Shown in pieces: positions 42,258 to 51,913 of a DNA stretch of 64,000 bases. Both the position numbers and the translations under genes were made by a program. A model generated the notes under the pieces. That model had not been told where the DNA came from. It saw only the letters and a program-made list of their open reading frames with translations, and ran no database searches. This stretch comes from Phycisphaerales bacterium (lineage in GTDB: Bacteria > Planctomycetota > Phycisphaerae > Sedimentisphaerales > UBA12454), in assembly GCA_003142595.1 (NCBI GenBank), contig PLMU01000013.1, positions 128,666 through 192,665 of the forward strand, read 5' to 3'. Positions within the stretch are counted from its first letter, which is position 1, and each line of letters begins with the position of its first letter.

Positions 42258-43034
42258 ATGTCTTTAGGCCAGATAATTCGAAAAAGACGGCACGAATTAA
42301 ATGTAACGCTTGACGAAGTAAGTGCAAAAACAGGTTTTTCCAAGCCTTACCTGTCAACGATAGAAACAGGCAAAGTAAAAAATCCGCCCAGCGACGAGCT
42401 TCTCCGCAAACTCGAGGATGCTCTGCAATTTCCTCCCGGCACACTTCGGCACGCTGCCAATCTCGGCAGAATGTCTGCCGATGTTCGTCAGCAGTTCGAG
42501 GCTTGCGAATCTGAAAATCAGCGATGGCGAAAACTGGTGAGAACTTTAATGGACAAAAAAATCAAAGGCACAGATATCAACGACATGATATCCAAAAGCG
42601 ACCTGCAGATTGACAAGAGCGTTTCCAAAACTGAGCCCGGCAAATTGATACCGATTATAAACCGTGTAGCCGCCGGCTATCCTGTCGATTTTGATGACCT
42701 GGATTATCCGGCAGGTTTCGCGGATGATTATGTGCGATGTCCGGACATTGATGACCCGCATGCTTTCGGTGTGAGGATTGTCGGAGACTCGATGGAACCG
42801 AAGTTTGTGCAGGGTGACATCGTAATTGTTTCGCCTGCTATTGAGGTAAGAAATGGAGATGATTGTTTTGTCAGATTGGCAATACCCCACGAAACTACAT
42901 TTAAACGAATTTTCTTTGAGACTGAAAATATGGTCAGGCTTCAGCCGCGAAACGAGAAATATTCGCCGATGATGGTCGAAGGCTCAAGAATCAACGGCCT
43001 CTACCGCGCCGTCATTAAATACGAAAGATTGTAG
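42258..43034 (+). CDS. XRE-family regulator with LexA-like S24 peptidase domain
   Basis: 258 residues. N-terminal HTH (LGQIIRKRRHELNVTLDEVSAKTGFSKPYLSTIETGK, 3-39); C-terminal S24 domain with the possible self-cleavage site Ala-Gly in NRVAAGYPV (about 135-143), the serine in VRIVGDSMEPKFVQGD (about 174-189) and the lysine in ETTFKRIFF (about 211-219). This is the build of CI/LexA-type repressors that self-cleave on DNA damage. There is no phage nearby, so it may be a chromosomal stress regulator. It has its own promoter and bidirectional terminator. Confidence 0.88.
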   Translation: MSLGQIIRKRRHELNVTLDEVSAKTGFSKPYLSTIETGKVKNPPSDELLRKLEDALQFPPGTLRHAANLGRMSADVRQQFEACESENQRWRKLVRTLMDKKIKGTDINDMISKSDLQIDKSVSKTEPGKLIPIINRVAAGYPVDFDDLDYPAGFADDYVRCPDIDDPHAFGVRIVGDSMEPKFVQGDIVIVSPAIEVRNGDDCFVRLAIPHETTFKRIFFETENMVRLQPRNEKYSPMMVEGSRINGLYRAVIKYERL

Positions 43035-43048
43035 AAATAACAAAAAAA

Positions 43049-43080
43049 ATCCCGCACCTGAAATTACTTAGGTGCGGGAT
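43049..43080. terminator. bidirectional terminator between the S24 regulator and clpC
   Basis: ATCCCGCACCT (43049-43059) and AGGTGCGGGAT (43070-43080), a perfect 11-bp stem with A-run on the left and T's on the right, serving both converging genes. Confidence 0.88.
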
Positions 43081-43121
43081 TTTGCGTTTTTATATGCGTT
43101 TTTATATTTGATTTTATTACA

Positions 43122-45644
43122 TTACGTTCCTTCTGTCTGACTATCCGGTTCCGGTGCTGCGGCAACAGGTTCGGCCTTGGGTCTTTCTTCCAGCAGACCT
43201 TCAAATTTCAGACTATCTTCGTCCTTGACGTCAATCTTGATGACGTTTTTGTTCTTAAGCTCGCCTTTGAGTATATTTTCGCTTAGCGCATCTTCGATAT
43301 ATCTTTCTATCGCACGCCGCAGTGGACGGGCTCCAAACTCAGGATTATAGCCCTTCTCAATAAGGAACTCTTTGCTTGCCTGGCTGATATCGAGTCGATA
43401 GCCCTGCTTTACAAGACGCTTGAATACTTTCTTAAGCTCATACTCGACAATCGTGGTAAGGTCTTCGCGTGTCAGTGCATGGAACACGATAACGTCATCG
43501 AGCCTGTTAAGAAACTCCGGCCTGAAGTGGCGTTCCACTTCTTTTTGGAGCATATCTTTCATTTTCTCGTAATTCGCTTCCGCGGTGCGTTTGCCGAATC
43601 CGAAACCTGACTGGTTCCTGATAAGGTCTGCACCGATATTGCTGGTCATAATCAGGATGACGTTTTTGAAATCTATATGTCTGCCGAAACTATCTGTCAG
43701 TCTGCCTTCTTCCATAATCTGCAGCAGCATATTATATACATCCGGATGGGCCTTTTCGATTTCATCGAGCAGTAGCACCGCGTATGGCCGGCGTCTGATT
43801 CGTTCTGTCAGTTGTCCGCCTTCTTCATATCCTACATATCCCGGAGGTGCGCCTACGAGCCGGCTGACATTATGTTTCTCCATATATTCGCTCATATCGA
43901 TTTGAATAAGAGCATCTTCGTCGCCGAACATAAATTCCGCCAGCGCCCTTGCAAGCAGTGTTTTTCCAACGCCGCTTGGTCCGATGAATATAAACGAGCC
44001 CATTGGACGGTTCGGGTCTTTCAGGCCGCTGCGGCCTCTGCGAACGGATTTCGCGATTGCTGTGACTGCTTCTTCCTGGCTGACAACACGTTTGTGCAGT
44101 TCGCTTTCGAGTTCAAGCAGTCTTTGTGTCTCGTGTTTTTCAAGTCGGGTAAGCGGCACGCCTGTCATCTTGCTGACGACTTCGGCTATCGTTTCAACAT
44201 CGACAACGCCGGTGCTGTCCTTATTCTGGTCATACCATTTTTGCTGTATTTCAGATTTTTCATCCAGCAGTTTCTGGCACTGGTCGCGAAGGGCCGCGGC
44301 CTTTTCATAATCGGCGCCCTTTACTGCCTCGTCTTTTTCCATCTGCATTTTTTCGATTCGCTTGTCAATCTCCGCGATGTCCGGCGGAGTAGTCATATTT
44401 TTCAGACGGATACAGGCTCCTGCCTCGTCGATAACATCTATCGCTTTATCCGGCAGACATCTGCCTGTTATGTATCTGCTGGATAGTTCGACTGCCTGGT
44501 TGAGCGCCTCGTCGCTGAAGCTTACGCGGTGATGTGCCTCATAACGGTCGCGCAATCCTTTAAGGATTTCCAGCGTTTCATCCTGGTTTGGCGGTTCGAC
44601 AACTATTGTCTGGAACCTGCGTTCCAAAGCAGCGTCTTTTTCCACATATTTTCGGTATTCATCGAAAGTCGTTGCGCCTATGCACTGAACTTCGCCGCGT
44701 GACAATGCGGGCTTCAAAACATTGGACGCGTCAATTGCGCCTTCCGCTCCGCCTGCTCCGACAAGAGTATGAAGCTCATCGATAAACAGCACGACATTTT
44801 TCGCGCGTTTAACTTCGTTGATAACAGCTTTGATTCTTTCCTCAAACTGACCTCTGTATTTTGTGCCGGCCACCATCAGTGCAAGGTCCAGCGATACTAT
44901 TCTTTTATCGCGCAGCAGTTCGGGCACCTTCTTGTCGGTGATTTTCTGTGCAAGACCTTCGACAATCGCTGTTTTGCCTACGCCCGCTTCGCCGATGAGA
45001 ACCGGGTTGTTCTTCGTTCTCCTGCAAAGTATCTGGATAAGTCTTTCAATTTCGATTTTTCTGCCGATGACAGGGTCAAGCTCGCCCTCAGCGGCAAGTA
45101 ATGTAAGGTCTCTGCCGAAACTATCGAGAGCCGGCGTTCGGCTTTTCTGCTGCTTGGACGCCATCGGATCCATTTTCATATCGAGCGACGGCATACTATT
45201 TTCAACTCCGGCGCCCAGCAGGTTAAGAACTTCCTGGCGGACGTCTTCGAGTTTCAAACCCAAGTTCATCAATACCTGCGCCGCAACGCCTTCGGTTTCA
45301 CGAAGCAGTCCCAAAAGCAGATGTTCCGTGCCGATATAATTATGGTTAAGAGACCTTGCTTCTTCGATTGCGAATTCGATAACTTTTTTGGCCCGCGGCG
45401 TATGCGGCAGTTTGCCCATACTGACCATATCAGGCCCGCTTTTTACAAGCTTTTCTACTTCCAGTCTTAGTTTCTTGATATCGACGTCGAGGTTTTTCAA
45501 AACATTCGCCCCCACGCCGGAACCTTCCTTCACAAGACCAAGAAGAATATGCTCTGTTCCGATATATTCATGGTTGAACCGCTGGGCCTCCTGATTGGCC
45601 AGGGCCATTACCTTTCTTGCTCTATCTGTAAAACGTTCAAACAT
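43122..45644 (-). CDS. clpC: ATP-dependent Clp protease ATP-binding subunit ClpC
   Basis: 840 residues. Two Clp_N repeats (about 1-145), AAA-1 with Walker A GEAGVGKT, a UVR-type coiled segment (KGADYEKAAALRDQCQKL), AAA-2 with GPSGVGKT and the C-terminal D2-small domain; GFG near FGFGKRT fits the ClpP-docking loop. Unfolds substrates for ClpP. The C-terminal tail is extended and Glu/Pro/Ala-rich. No mcsA/mcsB/ctsR neighbours are seen. Confidence 0.96.
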   Translation of the reverse strand: MFERFTDRARKVMALANQEAQRFNHEYIGTEHILLGLVKEGSGVGANVLKNLDVDIKKLRLEVEKLVKSGPDMVSMGKLPHTPRAKKVIEFAIEEARSLNHNYIGTEHLLLGLLRETEGVAAQVLMNLGLKLEDVRQEVLNLLGAGVENSMPSLDMKMDPMASKQQKSRTPALDSFGRDLTLLAAEGELDPVIGRKIEIERLIQILCRRTKNNPVLIGEAGVGKTAIVEGLAQKITDKKVPELLRDKRIVSLDLALMVAGTKYRGQFEERIKAVINEVKRAKNVVLFIDELHTLVGAGGAEGAIDASNVLKPALSRGEVQCIGATTFDEYRKYVEKDAALERRFQTIVVEPPNQDETLEILKGLRDRYEAHHRVSFSDEALNQAVELSSRYITGRCLPDKAIDVIDEAGACIRLKNMTTPPDIAEIDKRIEKMQMEKDEAVKGADYEKAAALRDQCQKLLDEKSEIQQKWYDQNKDSTGVVDVETIAEVVSKMTGVPLTRLEKHETQRLLELESELHKRVVSQEEAVTAIAKSVRRGRSGLKDPNRPMGSFIFIGPSGVGKTLLARALAEFMFGDEDALIQIDMSEYMEKHNVSRLVGAPPGYVGYEEGGQLTERIRRRPYAVLLLDEIEKAHPDVYNMLLQIMEEGRLTDSFGRHIDFKNVILIMTSNIGADLIRNQSGFGFGKRTAEANYEKMKDMLQKEVERHFRPEFLNRLDDVIVFHALTREDLTTIVEYELKKVFKRLVKQGYRLDISQASKEFLIEKGYNPEFGARPLRRAIERYIEDALSENILKGELKNKNVIKIDVKDEDSLKFEGLLEERPKAEPVAAAPEPDSQTEGT

Positions 45645-45863
45645 AATTACCCCTTTTTCCGCAGAGTTGCGTATCTAAACTTTATTTTGCCATATCTATT
45701 TTAGCATAGTCCTTATCACTGTAAAGACATTCTATTATATATGTTCCTGCCGGCTAATTGTTCATTTCCTTCGGCAGGATATAGTATCTCACCCTATTTA
45801 TCGACAAAAAACGAGGGTGGCTTTGAGTATTGGAGTCAAAAAAATGCGGATATTTGCATAAAA

Positions 45864-45885
45864 AAAGCCCGTCATGACGGGCTTT
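45864..45885 (-). terminator. terminator after the 103-residue gene
   Basis: Perfect palindrome AAAGCCCGTC/GACGGGCTTT centred on ATG-like AT; the minus-strand transcript gains a run of seven T. Confidence 0.82.
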
Positions 45886-45918
45886 GGCTTTGCCTTGTTA
45901 TGTTCCGATAGAAACCTG

Positions 45919-46230
45919 TCAGCCTTCCTGATTTTCAAGCATTTTGCGGAGGTATGAGTTTTCCCGACGTGTCGCCTCCACATCAAAAAGCAGATACTTC
46001 AAAATCAGCCGAAGATGCTCCAGCGATTCTTCTATGGTTTCAGTATTATTCAACTTCTGACTGATTGGCTTTGTTTTTTGAGTCAGCAGTAAGAGCTTTT
46101 TGCCCTGACTGTTAGGTACATCTGAGATTTCATCCAGGAGTTCTTTTAGTTTGGCTTCAAATGCAGGAATATCCATATCTTTCACCCTTTCTACCTCCGT
46201 CCAAGGCGAATAATCTTCTTCTTCAAGCAT
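45919..46230 (-). CDS. hypothetical helical protein
   Basis: 103 residues, acidic, predicted alpha-helical with a likely coiled coil at the C-terminus (LEHLRLILKYLLFDVEATRRENSYLRKMLE). No family recognised. Followed by a strong terminator, which supports it as a real single gene. Confidence 0.6.
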   Translation of the reverse strand: MLEEEDYSPWTEVERVKDMDIPAFEAKLKELLDEISDVPNSQGKKLLLLTQKTKPISQKLNNTETIEESLEHLRLILKYLLFDVEATRRENSYLRKMLENQEG

Positions 46231-46494
46231 CCTGCGGTTACAGTGTGTCCTTATTGGAAAATAACTGCAAAATATATGCCATTATCGTCTGATAACTTTT
46301 TTGCCGGCCGATAGCTTTAAAAACCGCCGTTTTTCTTCAAAGAGTCGCTGCTTTCGCTTCATACTTTAAGATTAAGTTCTATGCGAAATTTGCAGACCTG
46401 TTGCGGAAAGTGCACACAAAACCTGTCAGGTTGTTCTTGCAGATAAACATAACTGATTGTATCATTACTATACTAACTTAACGGAGAATAGATT

Positions 46495-47457
46495 ATGAGA
46501 GCAAAACTGCCTCAAACATTTTGGCTTATTCAGTGGCACCTGCTTTTCGCAGGTCTGGCGGCAATTGCAATGGTAGTATGGGTTCTTGCCCAGGCACTTC
46601 CGTTTTTCAACGGCAGTTTTATTATGCTGGTTTTTCTCGCCGCGGCAGTCGGTGTATTTGCAATTATTTTCCTGCTCCATCAGTTAGTTAATATCCTGAC
46701 CCTTAATCAGCAGTATTTTGAACAGTTAACCAATTCTGTGACGGCGAGCAAAGAACTGCTCGAACGGACAACCCGCGACATTAAGCTCAGTGAAACTGTG
46801 AAAAGCATTGTCTATCGTGATATGAACTATCAGTATCTTCGCACCGCGGTAATGGAAAAGCTTCATCAGCAGGACTTCAAAGCCACTTATGCGATGATTG
46901 AAGATATCGCCCGCAGAGCGGAGTACAAAACGCTGGCCGAAGAGCTTAAGATGACCGCCGACAATTACCAGGACGCGACCGAACAGGGCAGGACAAGCCA
47001 GATTGAAAAATATATCGACGAACTGCTCGACCAGTGGCAATGGGCCGCTGCCAGCATTCAGATTGAAACTTTCATAAAACAATATTCTGACCTCGATAAA
47101 GGCAAAGCCCTCAAGCAAAAACTTATCGAAAAGAAAGAGCAGCGAAAACGCCGGCTTCTGGCCGATTGGGACGAAGCGGTAAAAAAAGAAGATACCGATG
47201 GAAGTATTATGGTTCTTAAAGAGCTTGATTTATACCTTACTCCCAGCGAAGGATTGGCTCTGCAGGAAGCCGCCAGCGAAGTCTTTAAAAACAAATTGCA
47301 CAATCTTGGTGTCCGTTTTTCACTTGCCGTAAGTGAAAAGCAGTGGGCCGATGCTCTCGTTGCAGGTCAGGAGATTATCAAAGGGTTCCCAAACAGCAGG
47401 ATGGCCGATGAAATACGCGGAAAACTTTCGACATTGAGCGAATTAGCGGAAAAATAA
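46495..47457 (+). CDS. membrane-anchored helical-repeat protein
   Basis: 320 residues. Two membrane helices at the N-terminus (about 12-33 and 40-65), then a long soluble region of helices resembling TPR-like repeats (for example DFKATYAMIEDIARRAEYKTLAEEL and KQWADALVAGQEIIKGFPNSRMADEI). No catalytic motif. Probably a scaffold at the inner membrane. GGAGAATAG precedes the ATG. Confidence 0.65.
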   Translation: MRAKLPQTFWLIQWHLLFAGLAAIAMVVWVLAQALPFFNGSFIMLVFLAAAVGVFAIIFLLHQLVNILTLNQQYFEQLTNSVTASKELLERTTRDIKLSETVKSIVYRDMNYQYLRTAVMEKLHQQDFKATYAMIEDIARRAEYKTLAEELKMTADNYQDATEQGRTSQIEKYIDELLDQWQWAAASIQIETFIKQYSDLDKGKALKQKLIEKKEQRKRRLLADWDEAVKKEDTDGSIMVLKELDLYLTPSEGLALQEAASEVFKNKLHNLGVRFSLAVSEKQWADALVAGQEIIKGFPNSRMADEIRGKLSTLSELAEK

Positions 47458-47555
47458 CCCCCTTCAAATCGTTCTTGCAAATTCTGCCGGTTGCCTGTAA
47501 AGTACCCCAAATTCGGGTATATCGAAATTCAACTTTCGGCTATCTATTTTCTATT

Positions 47556-47628
47556 GAGGGTGTAGCTCAGCTGGTAGAGCAATGCACTTTTAATGCATAG
47601 GTCTTGGGTTCGAATCCCAACACCCTCA
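47556..47628 (+). tRNA. tRNA-Lys (TTT)
   Basis: Acceptor GAGGGTG/CACCCTC, anticodon arm ATGCA-CTTTTAA-TGCAT giving TTT, T arm TTGGG-TTCGAAT-CCCAA, discriminator A. No integrated element at this copy, unlike tRNA-Lys(CTT). Confidence 0.96.
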
Positions 47629-48023
47629 TTTTTGCCTTTCGGCAAAATTCCCCAGCCTGCCTGCCCTGGGCCTGTCGAAGGGTTTCCCTGTTCAATTTTC
47701 TGTAAGCGCCTATTTCCTAAGCGTTAATGACCTGCCGGCACGTCTTTTTCTTCTGAGAACTTTCCTGCCGCCCGGCGATCGCATTCTGTTCAGAAATCCG
47801 CTCTTGCGTTTCTTTTTAATTCTGCTTAAACGATGATTTTCCATTATTGCTCCAATTAATATATTTCGCGTATTCTCCACAAATCCCGCAAAATTTCAAC
47901 TGTTTTTTATTTCCTTTTCCATTTGCCCTCTCTCCTTTAAAAGCTATAATTACTCCTGATTCATTGAGGGGCACCTCGTGGAATTCGTACAGGTTTATAA
48001 AATATAATGAAATGGAGGTTGTT
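47629..48023. other. intergenic region before the stomatin-like gene
   Basis: 395 bp, no gene supported. Contains CCCTGGGCCTGTCGAAGGG near 47665, a word related to the palindromic repeat in cinA. Otherwise nothing recognised. Confidence 0.4.
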
Positions 48024-48890
48024 ATGGTTTGGGCTATTCCAATTGGTGTTGTCGTTTTTCTTTTCCTCTCCGGCATAAGAATCGTTCGTCCTACGCACAG
48101 GGGACTTATCGAAAGATTCGGTAAATACAACAGATTTGCTTCCCCCGGCTTTAACTGGGTTTTTCCCGGAGTAGAGCGAATGGTTCAGGTGAATATTACC
48201 GAGCAAATGGTCGATGCTCAGCCTCAGGAGATTATCACCAACGATAATCTTAACGCCAAGGTTGATGCGCAGGTTTACTATAAAGTCAAACCCGATGAGG
48301 AATGCGTTAAAAGTTCTCAATACAATGTCTATAACTATCAGTGGCAGATTGTCAATCTTGCCAGAACAACCCTGAGAAACATTATAGGCACATTGACGCT
48401 TAAATCCGCCAACAGCGAAAGAGACAAAATCAACGGCGAGCTTCTTTCCACACTGGCAAAGGAAACTGGAAACTGGGGCATGGAAATTGTTCGGACCGAG
48501 TTGAAGGAAATCGACCCGCCAAAAGATGTTCAGGAAACGATGAACAAGGTCGTCAAGGCCGAGAACGAAAAAGTAGCCGCTCTCGATTTTGCCAATGCGA
48601 TGGAAAGAGAAGCCGACGGCCAAAAACGCGCCGAGATTAAGAAAGCCGAAGGCATAAGACAGGCAAAAATTCTCGCCGCCGAAGGCGAAGCCGAGGCCAT
48701 TAGGCTCGTCAATGATGCCGCCAATAAATATTTCATCGGCAACGCCCAGATTCTTAGAAAACTTGAAATGGTCGAAAAGGCTTTGAAGAACAACGCAAAG
48801 ATTGTCATCCCTTCGGATTGTGAGCTGGTCAACGTCATCGGCGAACTTGCCGGTGTCCTGCCGATTAAAAAACCGGGAACGAACGAGTAA
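48024..48890 (+). CDS. SPFH-domain/stomatin-like protein
   Basis: 288 residues from the ATG at 48024, chosen because GGAGG lies 6 bases upstream. One N-terminal membrane helix (VWAIPIGVVVFLFLSGI), then the SPFH domain GLIERFGKYNRFASPGFNWVFPGVERM through LRNIIGTLTL, then an Ala/Glu/Lys-rich coiled coil (AEIKKAEGIRQAKILAAEGEAEA). Stomatin/QmcA-like proteins form membrane microdomain rings and modulate FtsH-type proteases. No NfeD partner is adjacent. Confidence 0.9.
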   Translation: MVWAIPIGVVVFLFLSGIRIVRPTHRGLIERFGKYNRFASPGFNWVFPGVERMVQVNITEQMVDAQPQEIITNDNLNAKVDAQVYYKVKPDEECVKSSQYNVYNYQWQIVNLARTTLRNIIGTLTLKSANSERDKINGELLSTLAKETGNWGMEIVRTELKEIDPPKDVQETMNKVVKAENEKVAALDFANAMEREADGQKRAEIKKAEGIRQAKILAAEGEAEAIRLVNDAANKYFIGNAQILRKLEMVEKALKNNAKIVIPSDCELVNVIGELAGVLPIKKPGTNE

Positions 48891-48922
48891 TTATTCTCTA
48901 CCGGATACTCAATATTCGGCCG

Positions 48923-48953
48923 CCCTGCCATAAAAAATGGCAGGGTTTTTTTT
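48923..48953 (+). terminator. intrinsic terminator after the stomatin-like gene
   Basis: CCCTGCCA (48923-48930) and TGGCAGGG (48938-48945) followed by eight T. Confidence 0.9.
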
Positions 48954-49106
48954 ACGCAAAAAATAAGGTTTTTACCGACTTTTAAGTTACCCATTTTCGT
49001 TATTTTGCACATACTATCAGTCGATAACTGTGATATGTTTAATACTCTGTCAAAAATGATGTTTTTATTGGTTTTTTGCCTATTTTAACAAAAAATCGGA
49101 AATTTA

Positions 49107-49161
49107 TTGACAAAATCAGTGATTAAATGTATATTTTAAATGAGCATTTAAAATATACATT
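49107..49161 (+). promoter_or_regulatory. promoter with 36-bp palindromic operator for the efflux operon
   Basis: TTGACA (49107-49112), 17-bp spacer, TATATT (49130-49135). The -10 lies inside a perfect palindrome: 17-bp arms 49126-49142 (AATGTATATTTTAAATG) and 49145-49161 around AG. A TetR dimer or pair of dimers bound here would block RNA polymerase, consistent with autorepression by the first gene. Confidence 0.85.
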
Positions 49162-49184
49162 AGACTATTTAGGAGAATAATAAC

Positions 49185-49895
49185 ATGGAAGCAGTAAAAA
49201 AACAGGATGTTCGAACACGTCAGCGGCTGCTGGAAAGCGCCTGCCAGGTGTTTGCAGAAAAAGGTTACAGGGATGCGACAATTGCTGATATCTCCGAACT
49301 GGCCGGCACAAACGTCGCGGCCGTAAATTATCATTTTGGCGACAAGGAAGCTTTGTATGTTGAATCCTGGCGCCTGGCGTTTCACAAATCTTTAGAGGCT
49401 TATCCGCCGGACGGAGGAATTTCTCCAAACGCCCCTCCCGAAGAGCGTTTTCGCGGAAGAGTTTTTGCCGTTATGCAGCGTTTTGCTTATTCCAAAAATT
49501 ATGAGTTTGAGATTATGTCGAAAGAGCTTGCTAATCCGACAGGTTTGTTGGCCGAGGTTATACGCGAGTCTATCGAACCGCTGCGGCAGGAATTTGGCCG
49601 TATAATACGCGAACTGTTGGGCACGCGCGCTTCTGAAAAACAGATACAGTTTTGTCAGATGAGCGTTATGGCGCAATGCACCAATGTGATGCTTCATGAA
49701 CGGAACAGGAAGTTATTTGACCAGGCTGGCATTAAAACAGGCTTGCCGTTTGAAAATTTCAATGTCGAGACGATGGCTGACCATGTCACACGTTTTTCTC
49801 TGGCAGGTCTTCGCGAAATCAGGCGTCTAATCGAAGCTGGCGAACTTACCGACCAGAACACAGATTCTCCAGAAAATTCTGAAATGAGGTATTAG
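49185..49895 (+). CDS. TetR-family transcriptional regulator of the efflux operon
   Basis: 236 residues. N-terminal TetR HTH (TRQRLLESACQVFAEKGYRDATIADISELAGTNVAAVNYHFGDKEALY, about 9-57); C-terminal ligand domain similar to the CerR/DUF1956-type (YEFEIMSKELANPTGLLAEVIRESIEPL). First gene of the operon, 24 bp after the palindromic operator; the next gene follows by 1 bp. Expected to release the operator on binding an exported compound. Confidence 0.9.
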   Translation: MEAVKKQDVRTRQRLLESACQVFAEKGYRDATIADISELAGTNVAAVNYHFGDKEALYVESWRLAFHKSLEAYPPDGGISPNAPPEERFRGRVFAVMQRFAYSKNYEFEIMSKELANPTGLLAEVIRESIEPLRQEFGRIIRELLGTRASEKQIQFCQMSVMAQCTNVMLHERNRKLFDQAGIKTGLPFENFNVETMADHVTRFSLAGLREIRRLIEAGELTDQNTDSPENSEMRY

Positions 49896-49896
49896 T

Positions 49897-51144
49897 ATGA
49901 AGCGTTCAATTAAAATAACCATAATTGCGATTGTCGTGTTAATTCTTATCGGCTTTATCAGCACTCGCCATTCCACAAACGGACAGGCGACTTCTTACAG
50001 CACCGCCAAAGTAAAACAGGGCGACCTGTTAATCACTATCAGCGCTACCGGCACTGTGGAGCCTGAGGAAGTTGTAGATGTTGGCGCGCAGGTTGCCGGG
50101 AGAATCGATTATTTCGGCAAAGATAAAGACGGCAATACAGTTGATTACGGCTCGATCGTGGAAGAAGGCACGGTTCTGGCTAAAATAAACGACTCTCTTT
50201 ATGCAGCGGACGTAGCGCTGGCCACAGCTCAACTCTCCGAGGCCAACGCGAAATTATATCAGGCCGATCGCGACTGGGCTCGCGCTCAAAAACTCGGCCC
50301 GTCCGAAGCGCTTGCCGAAAGCAGCTACGACGCTTACAAATCTGCCTTTGATACTGCCAAAGCAAATGTGGCGCTTTCCCAGGCAACTCTTGACAGGGCG
50401 AAAACAAATCTAGATTACTGCACAATCAAATCGCCGGTCAAAGGTGTTATTATAGACCGTAGGGTTAATATCGGTCAGACTGTTGTTTCAAGCCTTAATG
50501 CCCCAAGTCTGTTTCTGATTGCCAAAGACCTTAAGCGTATGCAGGTCTGGGTATCTGTCAACGAAACTGATATTGGAAATATTCATCAGGGTCAGGCAGT
50601 AACTTTTACAGTTGACGCTTATCCCAGCGAAGTCTTTAACGGTACCGTGGGCAAAATTCGTTTTAACGCCACAATGACACAAAACGTTGTCACTTACACT
50701 GTTGAGGTCATTACTGATAATTCCAGTGGAAAGTTATTCCCGTATCTCACGGCGAACGTCCGGTTTGTGGTGAGCAACAGCAAAAATGTTTTGCTGGTTC
50801 CCAACGCTGCTCTGCGATGGTCGCCAAAGACAGAAGAAATCGCATCGGAATTTAGAAATGTTTCTCAAGGCGAAAAAGGCTCCGACGCTGCTGAAGGTGT
50901 CGTTTGGACACAGCAAGGCTCTTATGTGCGCCCGATTAAGATTAAACTCGGCCCAAGTGACGGCTCAAAAACAGAAGCCAGTGGCGACGAGCTTAAAGAA
51001 GGCCTCCAGGTTATTACCGGCCAGCAGGCTAAGCAGACTGCTGATAGCGGCACTACTAATCCATTCGTTCCACAGATAAGAAGGTCACGAAGTGGAAGCA
51101 GTGGCAGCACCGGCAGCACCGGTAGCACCGGTAGAGGCAGATAA
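49897..51144 (+). CDS. MacA-type periplasmic adaptor (membrane fusion protein)
   Basis: 415 residues. N-terminal membrane anchor (about 5-22), biotinyl-lipoyl-like strands ISATGTVEPEEVVDVGAQVAGRI, a helical hairpin (about 105-160), beta-barrel DRRVNIGQTVVSS and a membrane-proximal domain. The C-terminus is an odd low-complexity tail of Ser-Gly-Ser-Thr-Gly repeats ending in Arg. Links the ABC exporter encoded next to the outer-membrane factor. Confidence 0.9.
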   Translation: MKRSIKITIIAIVVLILIGFISTRHSTNGQATSYSTAKVKQGDLLITISATGTVEPEEVVDVGAQVAGRIDYFGKDKDGNTVDYGSIVEEGTVLAKINDSLYAADVALATAQLSEANAKLYQADRDWARAQKLGPSEALAESSYDAYKSAFDTAKANVALSQATLDRAKTNLDYCTIKSPVKGVIIDRRVNIGQTVVSSLNAPSLFLIAKDLKRMQVWVSVNETDIGNIHQGQAVTFTVDAYPSEVFNGTVGKIRFNATMTQNVVTYTVEVITDNSSGKLFPYLTANVRFVVSNSKNVLLVPNAALRWSPKTEEIASEFRNVSQGEKGSDAAEGVVWTQQGSYVRPIKIKLGPSDGSKTEASGDELKEGLQVITGQQAKQTADSGTTNPFVPQIRRSRSGSSGSTGSTGSTGRGR

Positions 51145-51187
51145 AATTGGTATCGGATGATTATAAATTTTAGGATTAAAAAATATT

Positions 51188-51913
51188 ATGCAGTTGCTTG
51201 AATTGAAAGATATATACAAAACATATTTCTTGGGCGACATAGATGTGCCGGTGCTCAAGGGTGTTTCGTTTACCATTGAAAAGGGCGAGCTTGTCGCGCT
51301 TATGGGCGCTTCAGGTTCAGGCAAAAGCACTTTAATGAATATTCTCGGATGTCTCGACCACCCGACTTCAGGCCAGTATCTTCTGGACGGACATGACATA
51401 TCTCACTTGTCCGCCGATGGTCGCGCATTGCTGCGAAACAGCAGAATAGGATTCGTCTTCCAAAACTTTAACCTGCTGCCCCGAACAAGTGCGCTGGACA
51501 ATGTGATGATGCCTCTGTCTTACAGCACCGAACATCTCTCAGACCATCAGGCCCGTCAAAGGTCCGAAGAAATGTTAAACCGTCTGGGATTGGCAGATAG
51601 AATGAACCACGAACCATCTCAGCTTTCCGGCGGTCAGCAGCAGAGAGTCGCGATTGCAAGGTCGCTGATAAATAATCCGTCAATTCTCCTCGCTGATGAG
51701 CCGACAGGAAATCTTGATTCGCATACCAGCGAGGAAATCCTGCATCTTTTCCAGCAGCTTAATAAAGAACAGGGTCTTACTATTATTCTCGTAACACACG
51801 ACGCTGCTATTGCTCATCACGCAAAGAGAATTATCCGAATCAGCGACGGCTTAATCGAAGGCGAAATAAAAACCGACGAGAAGATTATTCCTGACGCCGG
51901 GGGTGTCAAATGA
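51188..51913 (+). CDS. MacB-type ABC transporter ATPase
   Basis: 241 residues. Walker A GASGSGKST (about 37-45), signature LSGGQQQRVAIARSL (about 139-153), Walker B ILLADEPTGNLDS (about 161-173), His switch VTHD. The LolD/MacB subfamily. In E. coli MacB the ATPase and permease are fused; here they are separate genes overlapping by 4 bp (ATGA). Confidence 0.95.
   Translation: MQLLELKDIYKTYFLGDIDVPVLKGVSFTIEKGELVALMGASGSGKSTLMNILGCLDHPTSGQYLLDGHDISHLSADGRALLRNSRIGFVFQNFNLLPRTSALDNVMMPLSYSTEHLSDHQARQRSEEMLNRLGLADRMNHEPSQLSGGQQQRVAIARSLINNPSILLADEPTGNLDSHTSEEILHLFQQLNKEQGLTIILVTHDAAIAHHAKRIIRISDGLIEGEIKTDEKIIPDAGGVK

Noticed and set aside
42258..43034. Prophage repressor marking a phage
   Set aside because: The neighbours are lepA, a small secreted protein and clpC; no phage genes or attachment repeats around it.
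47556..47628. Second integration site at tRNA-Lys(TTT)
   Set aside because: No integrase and no duplicated tRNA end found nearby.
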